The notes under the pieces are model-generated. The model worked only from the letters and a program-made list of their open reading frames with translations, had not been told where the DNA came from and did no database searches. This document shows positions 25,711 through 33,405 of a stretch of DNA of 61,125 nt, in pieces. The DNA is taken from positions 1 to 61,125 of the forward strand of contig JHXJ01000019.1 in the NCBI GenBank assembly GCA_000621765.1. Reading direction: 5' to 3'. A program made the position numbers and the translations under genes. This stretch comes from Ruminococcaceae bacterium AB4001. GTDB taxonomy: Bacteria; Bacillota; Clostridia; Saccharofermentanales; Saccharofermentanaceae. Each line of letters starts with the position of its first letter. Position 1 is the first letter of the stretch.

Positions 25711-27336
25711 TTACCTGAAATAAATCCTGTTCAAATTCCTGTACCAATCGTTATCGATCGCATCAAAGTCTTCTTTTGTAAACCTTACCACCCAGTTTCC
25801 GGTAGGTGTTCCGGGAACGTTCATTCTCGTATCTCCGCCGTAACCAAGCATATCCTGGATCGGGATGATCGCTACATCGGCATGGCTCATCCAGAGAGTC
25901 TTGATTATCGCTCTGCAGGATGCGCTGTGCGCGCCGCCGTCGCCCCAGTTATCACCTGTAAAACCGCAGTATTCAAGGCATGTTTTCCTGACTTCCTCAG
26001 GGCTGTCCCAGAGCCATCCGAGCAGCGTGTTGTTGTCGTGGGTTCCGGTGTATGCGACACAGTTATTGTCGAAATTATGAGGCAGGAAGGAACTGTTATC
26101 TCCGGGATAGAATGCAAACTCCATTACGCGCATTCCGGGGATACCGACCTTACCCATGAATTCGATAAGATCCGGCGTAACTTCACCGAGATCCTCTGCG
26201 ATAAGGCGTGAACGGTCATTGAATCTCTTGTCGTATTCTTCGAAGAAATCCAGGCCTGGTCCCTTTATCCATTTGCCGTCTCTTGCCGTATCGGCATTTG
26301 CGTCGATCTCACAGTAAGATGAGAACGCGCGGAAATGATCGATCCTCAGATAATCAAAGAGCTTGAAATTGTCTTCAAGTCTGCTCATCCACCAAGAGTA
26401 GTGATCTTCTTTCATCTTCTTCCAGTCATAGATAGGATTGCCCCAGAGCTGTCCGTCCTCGCAGAAATAATCCGGCGGAACTCCTGCAACGCTCTCGAAA
26501 ACAAGAGCTTCCGGCTTGGGTTTTCTGGGCTCCTTCAGAGGTTCACCCTTCTCGTCCGTCTCACCTTTTGCAGATTCCTTCTTATACTTATCAAGAGCTT
26601 TCTCATACTCTTTCAGGACCTTGTTGATCTTTGCGGCAGAAGCCATCTTAAACAGATCCCTTCCAGCCCAGACATCAGCCGAATCACCTGATACATAGAA
26701 AGGGATATCTCCTATGATCGATATTCCGAGATCGTTGATCTCCTTCTTTATCTGTGTCCATTCATCAAAGAACAGATACTGAACGAATCCGTGATATTTA
26801 TAGTTGTCATTGTTCTTAAGTTCTGCAACGGCCGCTTTATCGTAGTTCTTGAGTCTTGTATCAGACCATTCCCACCACGGCTTTCCGAAATCCGCATCTT
26901 TAACGGTCTGGTATGCTGCAACGTCCTGAGCCCACTTGTTGTCCTTGAGGAACTTTTCTGCCTTTGCGAGCAGTTCCTTATCCGCGCGCTCAAATGCTTT
27001 TCTTAACAGCTCATCACGGTTCAGTCTCAGGAAATCGTAGTCTATTCTCCACTTGTTCTGGTTATATTCGGCCTGACCTACTTCAGCAGGAGTCAGAAGT
27101 CCTCTTTCCATAAGTCTTCTGGGATCGATGAACAGCCAGTTGCCCGCAAATGCCGAGAAACTCTGATACGGCGAATTGCCCATTCCGGGATAAGAGAAAG
27201 GCAATACCTGCCAATATTTCATTCCCTGTGAAGCCAACTGCTTTGCAAAGTCGATCGCTTCCTGTCCCATTACACCCGTACCAAACGGTCCCGGGAGTGA
27301 ACTGATGTGCATCAAAACACCGCCGCCACGTCTCAT
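25711..27336 (-). CDS. malQ: 4-alpha-glucanotransferase
   Basis: A 541-residue GH77 amylomaltase that transfers glucan chains between maltodextrins in the cytoplasm. Motifs include GGGVLMHISSLPGPFGTGVMG, YWQVLPFSYPGMGNSPYQSFS, IIGDIPFYVSGDSADVW, AGVPPDYF, LRIDHFRAFSSYCEI with the catalytic Asp, IAEDLG with the acid Glu, and AYTGTHDNNTLLGW. Between LFKMASA and VAGVPPDYF there is a Lys/Glu-rich insertion about 30 residues longer than usual (around residues 240-282). It heads a five-gene operon and diverges from prfC across an 84-base spacer. Confidence 0.95.
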   Translation of the reverse strand: MRRGGGVLMHISSLPGPFGTGVMGQEAIDFAKQLASQGMKYWQVLPFSYPGMGNSPYQSFSAFAGNWLFIDPRRLMERGLLTPAEVGQAEYNQNKWRIDYDFLRLNRDELLRKAFERADKELLAKAEKFLKDNKWAQDVAAYQTVKDADFGKPWWEWSDTRLKNYDKAAVAELKNNDNYKYHGFVQYLFFDEWTQIKKEINDLGISIIGDIPFYVSGDSADVWAGRDLFKMASAAKINKVLKEYEKALDKYKKESAKGETDEKGEPLKEPRKPKPEALVFESVAGVPPDYFCEDGQLWGNPIYDWKKMKEDHYSWWMSRLEDNFKLFDYLRIDHFRAFSSYCEIDANADTARDGKWIKGPGLDFFEEYDKRFNDRSRLIAEDLGEVTPDLIEFMGKVGIPGMRVMEFAFYPGDNSSFLPHNFDNNCVAYTGTHDNNTLLGWLWDSPEEVRKTCLEYCGFTGDNWGDGGAHSASCRAIIKTLWMSHADVAIIPIQDMLGYGGDTRMNVPGTPTGNWVVRFTKEDFDAIDNDWYRNLNRIYFR

Positions 27337-27420
27337 TATTTGTAATTCCTCTTTTTCTTATATATAATTACTTGTCTCCGAAAGAGACTATCTAGATATT
27401 ATACATTTATTGAGGGCAAA

Positions 27421-29028
27421 ATGAATTCAGTTGATGAAATTAAAAGACGCCGCACCTTTGCGATCATCTCGCATCCGGACGCCGGTAAGACCACCATCAC
27501 AGAGAAGCTCCTTCTTTACGGAGGCGCCATCCATCAGGCCGGATCGGTAAAGGCACGTAAGGCCCAGCGCCACGCTACATCCGACTGGATGGAGATCGAG
27601 AAAAAGCGTGGTATCTCCGTTACTTCATCGGTTATGCAGTTCGAATACGACGGCTGCCACATCAACATTCTTGATACTCCCGGCCACCAGGACTTCTCCG
27701 AGGACACCTACAGAACACTCTGTGCTGCAGACTCCGCAGTAATGGTCCTCGACGGTGCTAAAGGTGTCGAGGCCCAGACCATCAAGCTTTTCCAGGTATG
27801 CAGAAGACGCGGTATCCCGATCTTCACGTTCATAAACAAGATGGACCGTGCGGCAAAGAATCCTTTCGACCTCATGGACGAATTGGAAAAGGTATTGGGG
27901 ATCAGATCCGTACCTATCAACTGGCCTATCGGAACAGACGGCGACTTTGAAGGCGTATACGAGAGAGCTTCCCGCAATGTCCTTCTGTTCGACCGCGAAA
28001 ACAATGACCATGGTGCATCCATGGTTACCCAGAGCGTATCAGGCATCGACGATCCGAAGCTCGATGAGATGCTCATGACAGGACACCTCGAGACTTTAAG
28101 AAACGACATCGAACTGCTCGATATGGCAGGAGACGAACTCGACATGGACAAAGTCCTGAACGGCGAGCTCACACCTGTATTCTTCGGTTCCGCAATCACC
28201 AACTTCGGTGTTGAACCGTTCCTTCAGCACTTCCTTAAGATGAGTCCGGGACCGGCTCCTCACCACACGACTGACGGAACTGTCGAGCCTGAAGATACGA
28301 TGTTCTCCGGCTTTGTATTTAAGATCCAGGCTAACATGGATCCTTCACACCGTGACCGCATGGCATTTATCCGTATCTGCTCAGGTCAGTATGAGAAGAA
28401 CATGACCGTAAACCTCATGCGTACCGGAAAGAAGATAACTCTTGCCCAGCCCCAGCAATTCATGGCGCAGGACAGAGCCATAACAGAAGAAGCTTTCGCG
28501 GGAGACATTATCGGCATTTTCGATCCCGGCAACTTCAGGATCGGCGATACGATAATCTCCACTAACCGTAAATTCGAATTTGATCCTATCCCGGTATTCG
28601 CACCCGAGAACTTCGCCCGCGTAGAACCCAAGGATTCCATGAAGAGAAAGCAGTTCCTTAAAGGAATCGAGCAGCTTTCCCAGGAAGGCGCAGTACAGCT
28701 TTACAAGCAGCCTAATATCGGTACGGAGACTTATGTAATGGGCGTTGTCGGTATCCTCCAGTTTGATGTTCTTGAATACAGGCTGAAATCCGAGTACAAC
28801 GTCGATATCGTAAGAACACCTCTTCCTTATCGTCTTGCACGTTGGGCCAAATCAGAAGTTGAGGGTTTTGACGCTAAAGAACTGACACTCACTTCCACAT
28901 CTCTCCTTGTCCTTGACAGAGACGATGCTCCGGTCGTGCTTTTCGAATCGGAATGGGCAGTTGACTGGGCAATAGACCACAATGAGAAGATGAAGCTTTC
29001 ATTCGAAAACATCAATTCAAAGGATTGA
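27421..29028 (+). CDS. prfC: Peptide chain release factor 3
   Basis: A 535-residue translational GTPase that recycles RF1/RF2 from the ribosome. The G motifs are intact: HPDAGKTT (G1), ISVTSS (G2), DTPGHQDF (G3), NKMDR (G4). The sequence RRRTFAIISHPDAGKTTITEKLLLYGGAI distinguishes RF3 from EF-G. It is one of few plus-strand genes here. Its stop lies inside a short perfect palindrome (ATTGATCC-C-GGATCAAT, 29024-29040) without a T-run, and an IS remnant begins 34 bases further on. Confidence 0.96.
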   Translation: MNSVDEIKRRRTFAIISHPDAGKTTITEKLLLYGGAIHQAGSVKARKAQRHATSDWMEIEKKRGISVTSSVMQFEYDGCHINILDTPGHQDFSEDTYRTLCAADSAVMVLDGAKGVEAQTIKLFQVCRRRGIPIFTFINKMDRAAKNPFDLMDELEKVLGIRSVPINWPIGTDGDFEGVYERASRNVLLFDRENNDHGASMVTQSVSGIDDPKLDEMLMTGHLETLRNDIELLDMAGDELDMDKVLNGELTPVFFGSAITNFGVEPFLQHFLKMSPGPAPHHTTDGTVEPEDTMFSGFVFKIQANMDPSHRDRMAFIRICSGQYEKNMTVNLMRTGKKITLAQPQQFMAQDRAITEEAFAGDIIGIFDPGNFRIGDTIISTNRKFEFDPIPVFAPENFARVEPKDSMKRKQFLKGIEQLSQEGAVQLYKQPNIGTETYVMGVVGILQFDVLEYRLKSEYNVDIVRTPLPYRLARWAKSEVEGFDAKELTLTSTSLLVLDRDDAPVVLFESEWAVDWAIDHNEKMKLSFENINSKD

Positions 29029-29061
29029 TCCCGGATCAATACAACTTAATTAATCAAACTT

Positions 29062-29095
29062 AACAGGGGCTGGTCCGAAGACCAATGTCATTAAG
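29062..29095 (+). repeat. Left terminal inverted repeat of the IS4-type remnant
   Basis: 34 bases matching the inverse of 29994-30027 at about 29 positions. Four of the five differences fall in the loop of an internal mini-palindrome GGTC-CGAA-GACC, which reads the same way at both ends. A second block CATTAAGTTAAGCACT at 29141-29156 pairs perfectly with 29985-30000, so the left end looks split by about 45 bases with CATTAAG duplicated. Confidence 0.75.
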
Positions 29096-29168
29096 ATAAG
29101 GTCTTACAAACCTCTATGAGTTGTGTATAGGGACAATACCCATTAAGTTAAGCACTATGCAAAAGAAA

Positions 29169-29197
29169 AAGCACTCGTTTTTAGTGAACGAGTGCTT
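29169..29197. terminator. Terminator-like hairpin inside the IS remnant
   Basis: AAGCACTCGTT and AACGAGTGCTT form an 11-bp perfect stem around a seven-base loop, followed on the plus strand by ATTTTC and preceded by an A-rich run. It could stop readthrough in both directions. Confidence 0.6.
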
Positions 29198-29203
29198 ATT
29201 TTC

Positions 29204-29262
29204 TGTCCGAATTGTCCGTGTCTGTCCGTATGATGTCCGTATGTTGTCCGAATTCCTGTCCG
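29204..29262 (+). repeat. Cluster of six TGTCCG hexamers
   Basis: TGTCCG occurs at 29204, 29213, 29223, 29234, 29245 and 29257, spaced 9 to 12 bases apart, most followed by TATG or AATT. It lies between the hairpin at 29169 and the transposase fragment. Function is unknown; see the finding. Confidence 0.6.
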
Positions 29263-29345
29263 AAATAGGCTTAAAGTGGGAGTTTAAGCGTGTTTAACAA
29301 ACCCTTGCTATATAAGGGTTTCAATTTAGGGCTTTAAGCGGGAGT

Positions 29346-29825
29346 TTATGCTACTCGGTAGACAAACCATACTGGCGGTTTGGTTTTGACTTTTCGTTGG
29401 TCAGTTCGCCCTGTTCGTACAGGCTGAATGTATTTGCTTATCTCGTCATATATACACTCTAACGGCTTTTGATTACGCCTGTGGAAGAAATGACGGACTA
29501 TATGGCAAGCCATCTTAAAATCAACGGCATATAACTTCTTATGCACGACATTGACCTGATTAACACAGGCAGAAACAACATTATACATAATGATATGAGC
29601 ATAGATTTCCATATCAATAAATTCGTCTTTTTTGCTATGGAAATTGATACCACCAAGAGCATATTTAAGAGAACGAAAAGATGTTTCTATATCCCAACGC
29701 TTGTGATACAACTCTTTCATACGCTCAACGGGGAACTCATTGCGGTCAAGATTAGTAATAAGGACTTCCCAACTATCCTTAGCCAAATATCGCCTGTAAT
29801 CTGTATAAAACAAGGCTTTAAGCAA
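29346..29825 (-). pseudogene. C-terminal fragment of an IS4-family transposase
   Basis: About 159 codons. The fragment carries the IS4 signature Y-x2-R-x3-E-x6-K in YHKRWDIETSFRSLK, so the catalytic Glu is present, and it ends with VKTKPPVWFVYRVA. The upstream catalytic aspartates are missing: reading upstream the frame reaches a stop within about 12 codons in a hairpin with an 11-base C-run. The best start is only a TTG. It is a broken gene. Confidence 0.75.
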
Positions 29826-29830
29826 AAAAC

Positions 29831-29868
29831 ACCCCCCACCCCTCTTTTATGAGGGGGGGGGGGTTTTT
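29831..29868. repeat. Hairpin with an 11-G homopolymer
   Basis: ACCCCCCACCCCTC pairs with GAGGGG followed by seven more G, then five T. A related hairpin (ACCCCCCTCT with GAGAGGGGT) lies at 29945-29971. Both share a CCCCTCTTTT core. They occupy the place of the missing transposase N-terminus. The homopolymer length may be affected by sequencing error. Confidence 0.55.
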
Positions 29869-29993
29869 AACGCTCAAACTATCATCGTTCCTATCAGGAA
29901 GAGCTATTTAACTATAAGGGAATTTAGTAAGAGAAAAAAGGGAGACCCCCCTCTTTTTAGCAGAGAGGGGTAAAACCAATGTCAAGTGCTTAA

Positions 29994-30027
29994 CTTAATG
30001 ACATTGGTCCGAAGACCAACCCCTGTT
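29994..30027 (-). repeat. Right terminal inverted repeat of the IS4-type remnant
   Basis: Inverse partner of 29062-29095. It continues inward without interruption into AGTGCTTAACTTAATG (29985-30000), so this end appears to be the undisturbed version. Confidence 0.75.
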
Positions 30028-30064
30028 TTAGTAAATCAACGTTTGCTGCTTATCAAAGCGGATA

Positions 30065-31741
30065 TCAGGTGAAACGGTTCTTGCAGACACCGTTTGTACC
30101 GAAATCATAGATCTTATTATCCATTTGATACAGACCGGTTACCATATAACCACTGGTGAAATAGTAAGACTTACCGTCTATTACTCTCCAACCGGAATAT
30201 ACAAGCGCACCAGTTTTTTTGTCAGCATACATATATCTGCCGTCCTCAGCCTTGATCCAACCGGATGTTACCTGTTTTCCGTTTTCGTCAAAATAATAGC
30301 TTGCTCCGTCAATGCTTATCCTACCCACAGCCATAGTCGGATAGCTATAGTAACCTTCATAGAAGTAGTACCAGCTTCCTTTGTACTCCAGCCAACCTGT
30401 TACAGCCCTGCCGGCAGTATCAAAATAACACCATGCTTCTTTAGCGTTATAACCATAGTAGCCATAGTAGTAGTCATAGGGATAGGGATAATCATTGAGA
30501 TTTTTCCAGCCGCCTGTAAATAATTCTGCGGTCTCAGGATCAAAATAATAGTAATACTCCTTAACCTTTGCAAGACCTTCATAGGCATAGGGATTAGCAT
30601 TGGTTCCCTCATTGAAGTAATAGTATTTACCGTTTATCTTCTGCCATCCTTTGAGAGCTTTTCCGTTCGAACCAAAATAGTACCAGTTGCCGTAATAGTA
30701 TGTCTTGCCGTTTTCTTTATAAACACCAGTGTTAAACCAGCCGGTTATCATGGCACCCTTTTCGTCAAATGCATAATAAGTGCCATCGATCTCCTGTAAT
30801 CCGTAAACCACACCACTGGGATAATAATAGTATGAATCGGAAGGATATGCATAATAGTACTTTCCGCCGTCATAGATCCAACCCGTTGCAAGTGTGCCGT
30901 TACTCTTGAAGTACAGCCATCTTCCATCGTACTCTACCCAGCCGGTCTTCATTATGCCGTTTTTGCCAAAGTAATAGTAGTTTTCATCAAGTAACTGCAT
31001 GCCTCTGAGCATATAAGGGGCAGAACTTGAAGATGCATTAGTGAAGCAATACCACACACCATCGAGCTTCTGCCAGCCGGATAAAGCCTTACCGTTTTTG
31101 TCAAAATAGTACCAGTTATCACTATATTCAACCCAGCCGGTCTGCATCTTTCCTTCATGATTGAAGAAGAAATGAGCTTTATAAGAAGAATCGTAAATCA
31201 GTCCTGTTCTCATTATGCCGCTGCTGGTATTGAAGAGATACCACTCACCGCCAATCTGCTGCCAGCCCTTCTGCTTTACATCGTTTTTATAGTAATACCA
31301 TTGATTGTTCTCAAACTTCCAACCATTTTTAGCATATGAAGGCTCTTCAGTAACGGAAGCTTCTTCAATCTCAAAAGTGACGATCTCATCAGATACTTCA
31401 GCTGTATCAACTTCAGCTGCATCGGCCTCAACTGCTACATATTCCGATTCATCAACGATCACATTTTCTTCGGTTTCCGCGATCAATTCTTCCTCATCAG
31501 CTGTAACAGCATTCTCTTCGAGTGCAGTTTCTTCTGTTGCATCAACAATTACATCATTCTCTGCAACAGCATCATCTTCCTTTGTTTCTGTTTCAATATC
31601 TTCAATAACACTGGTCTGTTCTACGTCTTCAGCAGCTATTTCCTGAGTTTCATCAGCCAAAGCCATACAACCAAGTGACAAAACTGTCGCAGCAGCTACC
31701 GTAACACATGCCAGATGTTTGAAATCTGTTTGTTTTTTCAT
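30065..31741 (-). CDS. Secreted cell-wall-binding repeat protein with acidic N-terminal linker (second of a tandem pair)
   Basis: A 558-residue protein. The signal peptide MKKQTDFKHLACVTVAAATV ends ALA-DE. Residues 30-140 form an acidic Glu/Asp/Val/Ala/Thr linker. Residues about 145-555 are aromatic repeats of the GWVEYSDNWYYFDKNGKAL type, roughly 18 units, with YYYF clusters; no enzyme domain is seen. The signal peptide and the end (IYDFGTNGVCKNRFT) closely match the gene directly upstream (31782-33260), so the two arose by duplication. Only 40 bases separate them, with GGAGG before this ATG, so they are probably one transcript. A surface adhesin or wall-binding role is inferred. Confidence 0.8.
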   Translation of the reverse strand: MKKQTDFKHLACVTVAAATVLSLGCMALADETQEIAAEDVEQTSVIEDIETETKEDDAVAENDVIVDATEETALEENAVTADEEELIAETEENVIVDESEYVAVEADAAEVDTAEVSDEIVTFEIEEASVTEEPSYAKNGWKFENNQWYYYKNDVKQKGWQQIGGEWYLFNTSSGIMRTGLIYDSSYKAHFFFNHEGKMQTGWVEYSDNWYYFDKNGKALSGWQKLDGVWYCFTNASSSSAPYMLRGMQLLDENYYYFGKNGIMKTGWVEYDGRWLYFKSNGTLATGWIYDGGKYYYAYPSDSYYYYPSGVVYGLQEIDGTYYAFDEKGAMITGWFNTGVYKENGKTYYYGNWYYFGSNGKALKGWQKINGKYYYFNEGTNANPYAYEGLAKVKEYYYYFDPETAELFTGGWKNLNDYPYPYDYYYGYYGYNAKEAWCYFDTAGRAVTGWLEYKGSWYYFYEGYYSYPTMAVGRISIDGASYYFDENGKQVTSGWIKAEDGRYMYADKKTGALVYSGWRVIDGKSYYFTSGYMVTGLYQMDNKIYDFGTNGVCKNRFT

Positions 31742-31781
31742 GGAGTACCTCCTAAATTTCTATTTAACTCCTTATCACCGA

Positions 31782-33260
31782 TCAGCCTTTGGGAGCATTA
31801 CGGCAGACACCGTCAGTACCGAAGTAATAGAGCGTTCCATCGATATAGCGATATCCTGTAACCATTTGTCTATAGTTGAAATAATAGGTCTTTCCACCTA
31901 TCGTCTGCCATCCGGTTGCACATTCGCCCTTCGTGTTTGCGTAAGAATACTTGTCATTATAATTCTTGAACCAACCGGTACACATTGCACCATCAGAGCC
32001 GACATAGTAGTAAACTTCACTCTCGCTGTCATATATATAAGAGTTGATACGCATATACGGAGTGTCTGATTTTCCGCCAAAATAATAATATTTTCCGCCG
32101 GACTTTAACCATCCTCTTTGTGCTTTCCCGCTCTTATTGAAATAGTACCAGTCGTAGTCTTCAGAAGTGCTATAGTTATAACCGACTTTTTTCCATCCGT
32201 CCTGGCACATCACGCCTGTCTCATAATCGAAAAAGTAGTAATCTCCATCGATAGACCTAAGACCGTCGCGATACATATAAGGGTCACCTGACGGCATGAA
32301 GTAATACCATTTACCGCCGATCTGCTGAAAACCTCTGACTGCCTTACCGTCTTTATCGAGATAGTACCAGTCGCCAGAATAATAAGTCTCACCATCAAAT
32401 GTTACAACATAGGTGTTATACCAGCCTCCGGTTACCATGACACCATCCGTACCCATGACATAATAATCATTGGAATCGGGGTCCTTAACAGCACCTGTCC
32501 TCATGAAATGATCTGAGTCAGAGTTGAAGAAATAATACTTTCCGCCTATCTTTAACCAACCTGATGCAGCCTTACCGGTATTCAAAAAATAACGATAACT
32601 GAAACTACCGTTATAAGTTTCAACCTTAGACCATCCCTGTACCATGGCGCCAGTAATAGGGTCCAACATGTAATAATCTCCATCTATCTGACGGTAACCA
32701 GTCTGCATTTTTGGTTGACCGGATTCTGAAAAGTAATACCATTTTCCGGAAATTTCTATCCAACCGATTGCAGCTTTTCCGTTGCTGTGGAAATAGTACC
32801 AATCATTGTTAAAGCGCTGCCACCCCTTGAGCATATAGCCAGAAGGTCCGAAAAGGTAGTAAGTTTCATATTCTTCATCCTTACGCAGACCCAGATACAT
32901 TCTGCCGTTGTTGTAGGAGGATGAACTAGTCTGAAAATAATACCACTTTCCATCAATTTCCTTCCAACCGGTTACGCGTTTCCCATCTTCATAGAAAAAC
33001 CAATAATTATAATTATTATCGAAGTACCATCCGTTTTCAGGTATAGTAACATCAGATGCCTCATCCGTAACAGTTTCTTCAACTTCTACGGCATCCAACA
33101 CTATATCCTCTTCCCCATCAACGACTATCGTCTCACTCTGATCAACACTTTCGTCTATGCCGTCAGCCTCATCAGCCAGGGCAAGGCAACCAAGTGAGAA
33201 CACAGTCGCTGCTGCTACCGTGACACATACCAGATGCTTTAAATCTGCTTGTTTTTTCAT
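31782..33260 (-). CDS. Secreted cell-wall-binding repeat protein (first of a tandem pair)
   Basis: A 492-residue protein. It has a nearly identical signal peptide to its neighbour (MKKQADLKHLVCVTVAAATV, then ALA-DE), a shorter acidic linker (residues 30-75) and about 17 aromatic repeats (GWKEIDGKWYYFQTSSSS, GWIEISGKWYYFSESG). No catalytic domain is seen. It starts after a strong AGGAGG and a TTGATA-17-TAAATA promoter and appears to lead a two-gene operon. The repeats are more divergent between the two proteins than the signal peptides, as expected when the binding part diversifies after duplication. Confidence 0.8.
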   Translation of the reverse strand: MKKQADLKHLVCVTVAAATVFSLGCLALADEADGIDESVDQSETIVVDGEEDIVLDAVEVEETVTDEASDVTIPENGWYFDNNYNYWFFYEDGKRVTGWKEIDGKWYYFQTSSSSYNNGRMYLGLRKDEEYETYYLFGPSGYMLKGWQRFNNDWYYFHSNGKAAIGWIEISGKWYYFSESGQPKMQTGYRQIDGDYYMLDPITGAMVQGWSKVETYNGSFSYRYFLNTGKAASGWLKIGGKYYFFNSDSDHFMRTGAVKDPDSNDYYVMGTDGVMVTGGWYNTYVVTFDGETYYSGDWYYLDKDGKAVRGFQQIGGKWYYFMPSGDPYMYRDGLRSIDGDYYFFDYETGVMCQDGWKKVGYNYSTSEDYDWYYFNKSGKAQRGWLKSGGKYYYFGGKSDTPYMRINSYIYDSESEVYYYVGSDGAMCTGWFKNYNDKYSYANTKGECATGWQTIGGKTYYFNYRQMVTGYRYIDGTLYYFGTDGVCRNAPKG

Positions 33261-33296
33261 GGTAAACCTCCTAATGAAAATTTAACTAATTTATTA

Positions 33297-33325
33297 TATT
33301 TAATAATAAGGGTATTTTCTATCAA
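33297..33325 (-). promoter_or_regulatory. Promoter of the tandem repeat-protein operon
   Basis: TTGATA (33325-33320) and TAAATA (33302-33297) are 17 bases apart on the minus strand, 37 bases upstream of the ATG at 33260 in an AT-rich stretch. Confidence 0.5.
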
Positions 33326-33330
33326 TAATA

Positions 33331-33377
33331 TTGCTGAAAAATAAAAAGGTTGTCTGCCATTTCAGCAAGACAACCTT
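33331..33377 (-). terminator. Terminator of the ftsH transcript, able to form a pseudoknot
   Basis: On the minus strand AAGGTTGTCT and AGACAACCTT form a 10-bp stem followed by TTTTATTTTT, a clear intrinsic terminator 29 bases after ftsH. The loop contains TTGCTGAAA, which is fully complementary to TTTCAGCAA just beyond the T-tract, so an H-type pseudoknot or alternative stem is possible. Confidence 0.8.
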
Positions 33378-33405
33378 AAATTATTCTTCTGTTTGTCAGT
33401 CTGCG

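Larger units (their letters stand above)
29062..30027 (-). mobile_element. Internally deleted IS4-family element
   Basis: A region of 966 bp bounded by 34-base imperfect inverted repeats beginning AACAGGGG and ending CCCCTGTT. It contains only the C-terminal third of an IS4-type transposase, on the minus strand. The region where the N-terminal part should be (29826-29990) holds two GC-rich hairpins instead. No target-site duplication is obvious. I take it as a dead element that could be moved only by a transposase supplied in trans. Confidence 0.7.

Noticed and set aside
29024-29040. Palindrome at the prfC stop codon as a terminator
   Set aside because: ATTGATCC-C-GGATCAAT leaves no usable loop and has no T-run.
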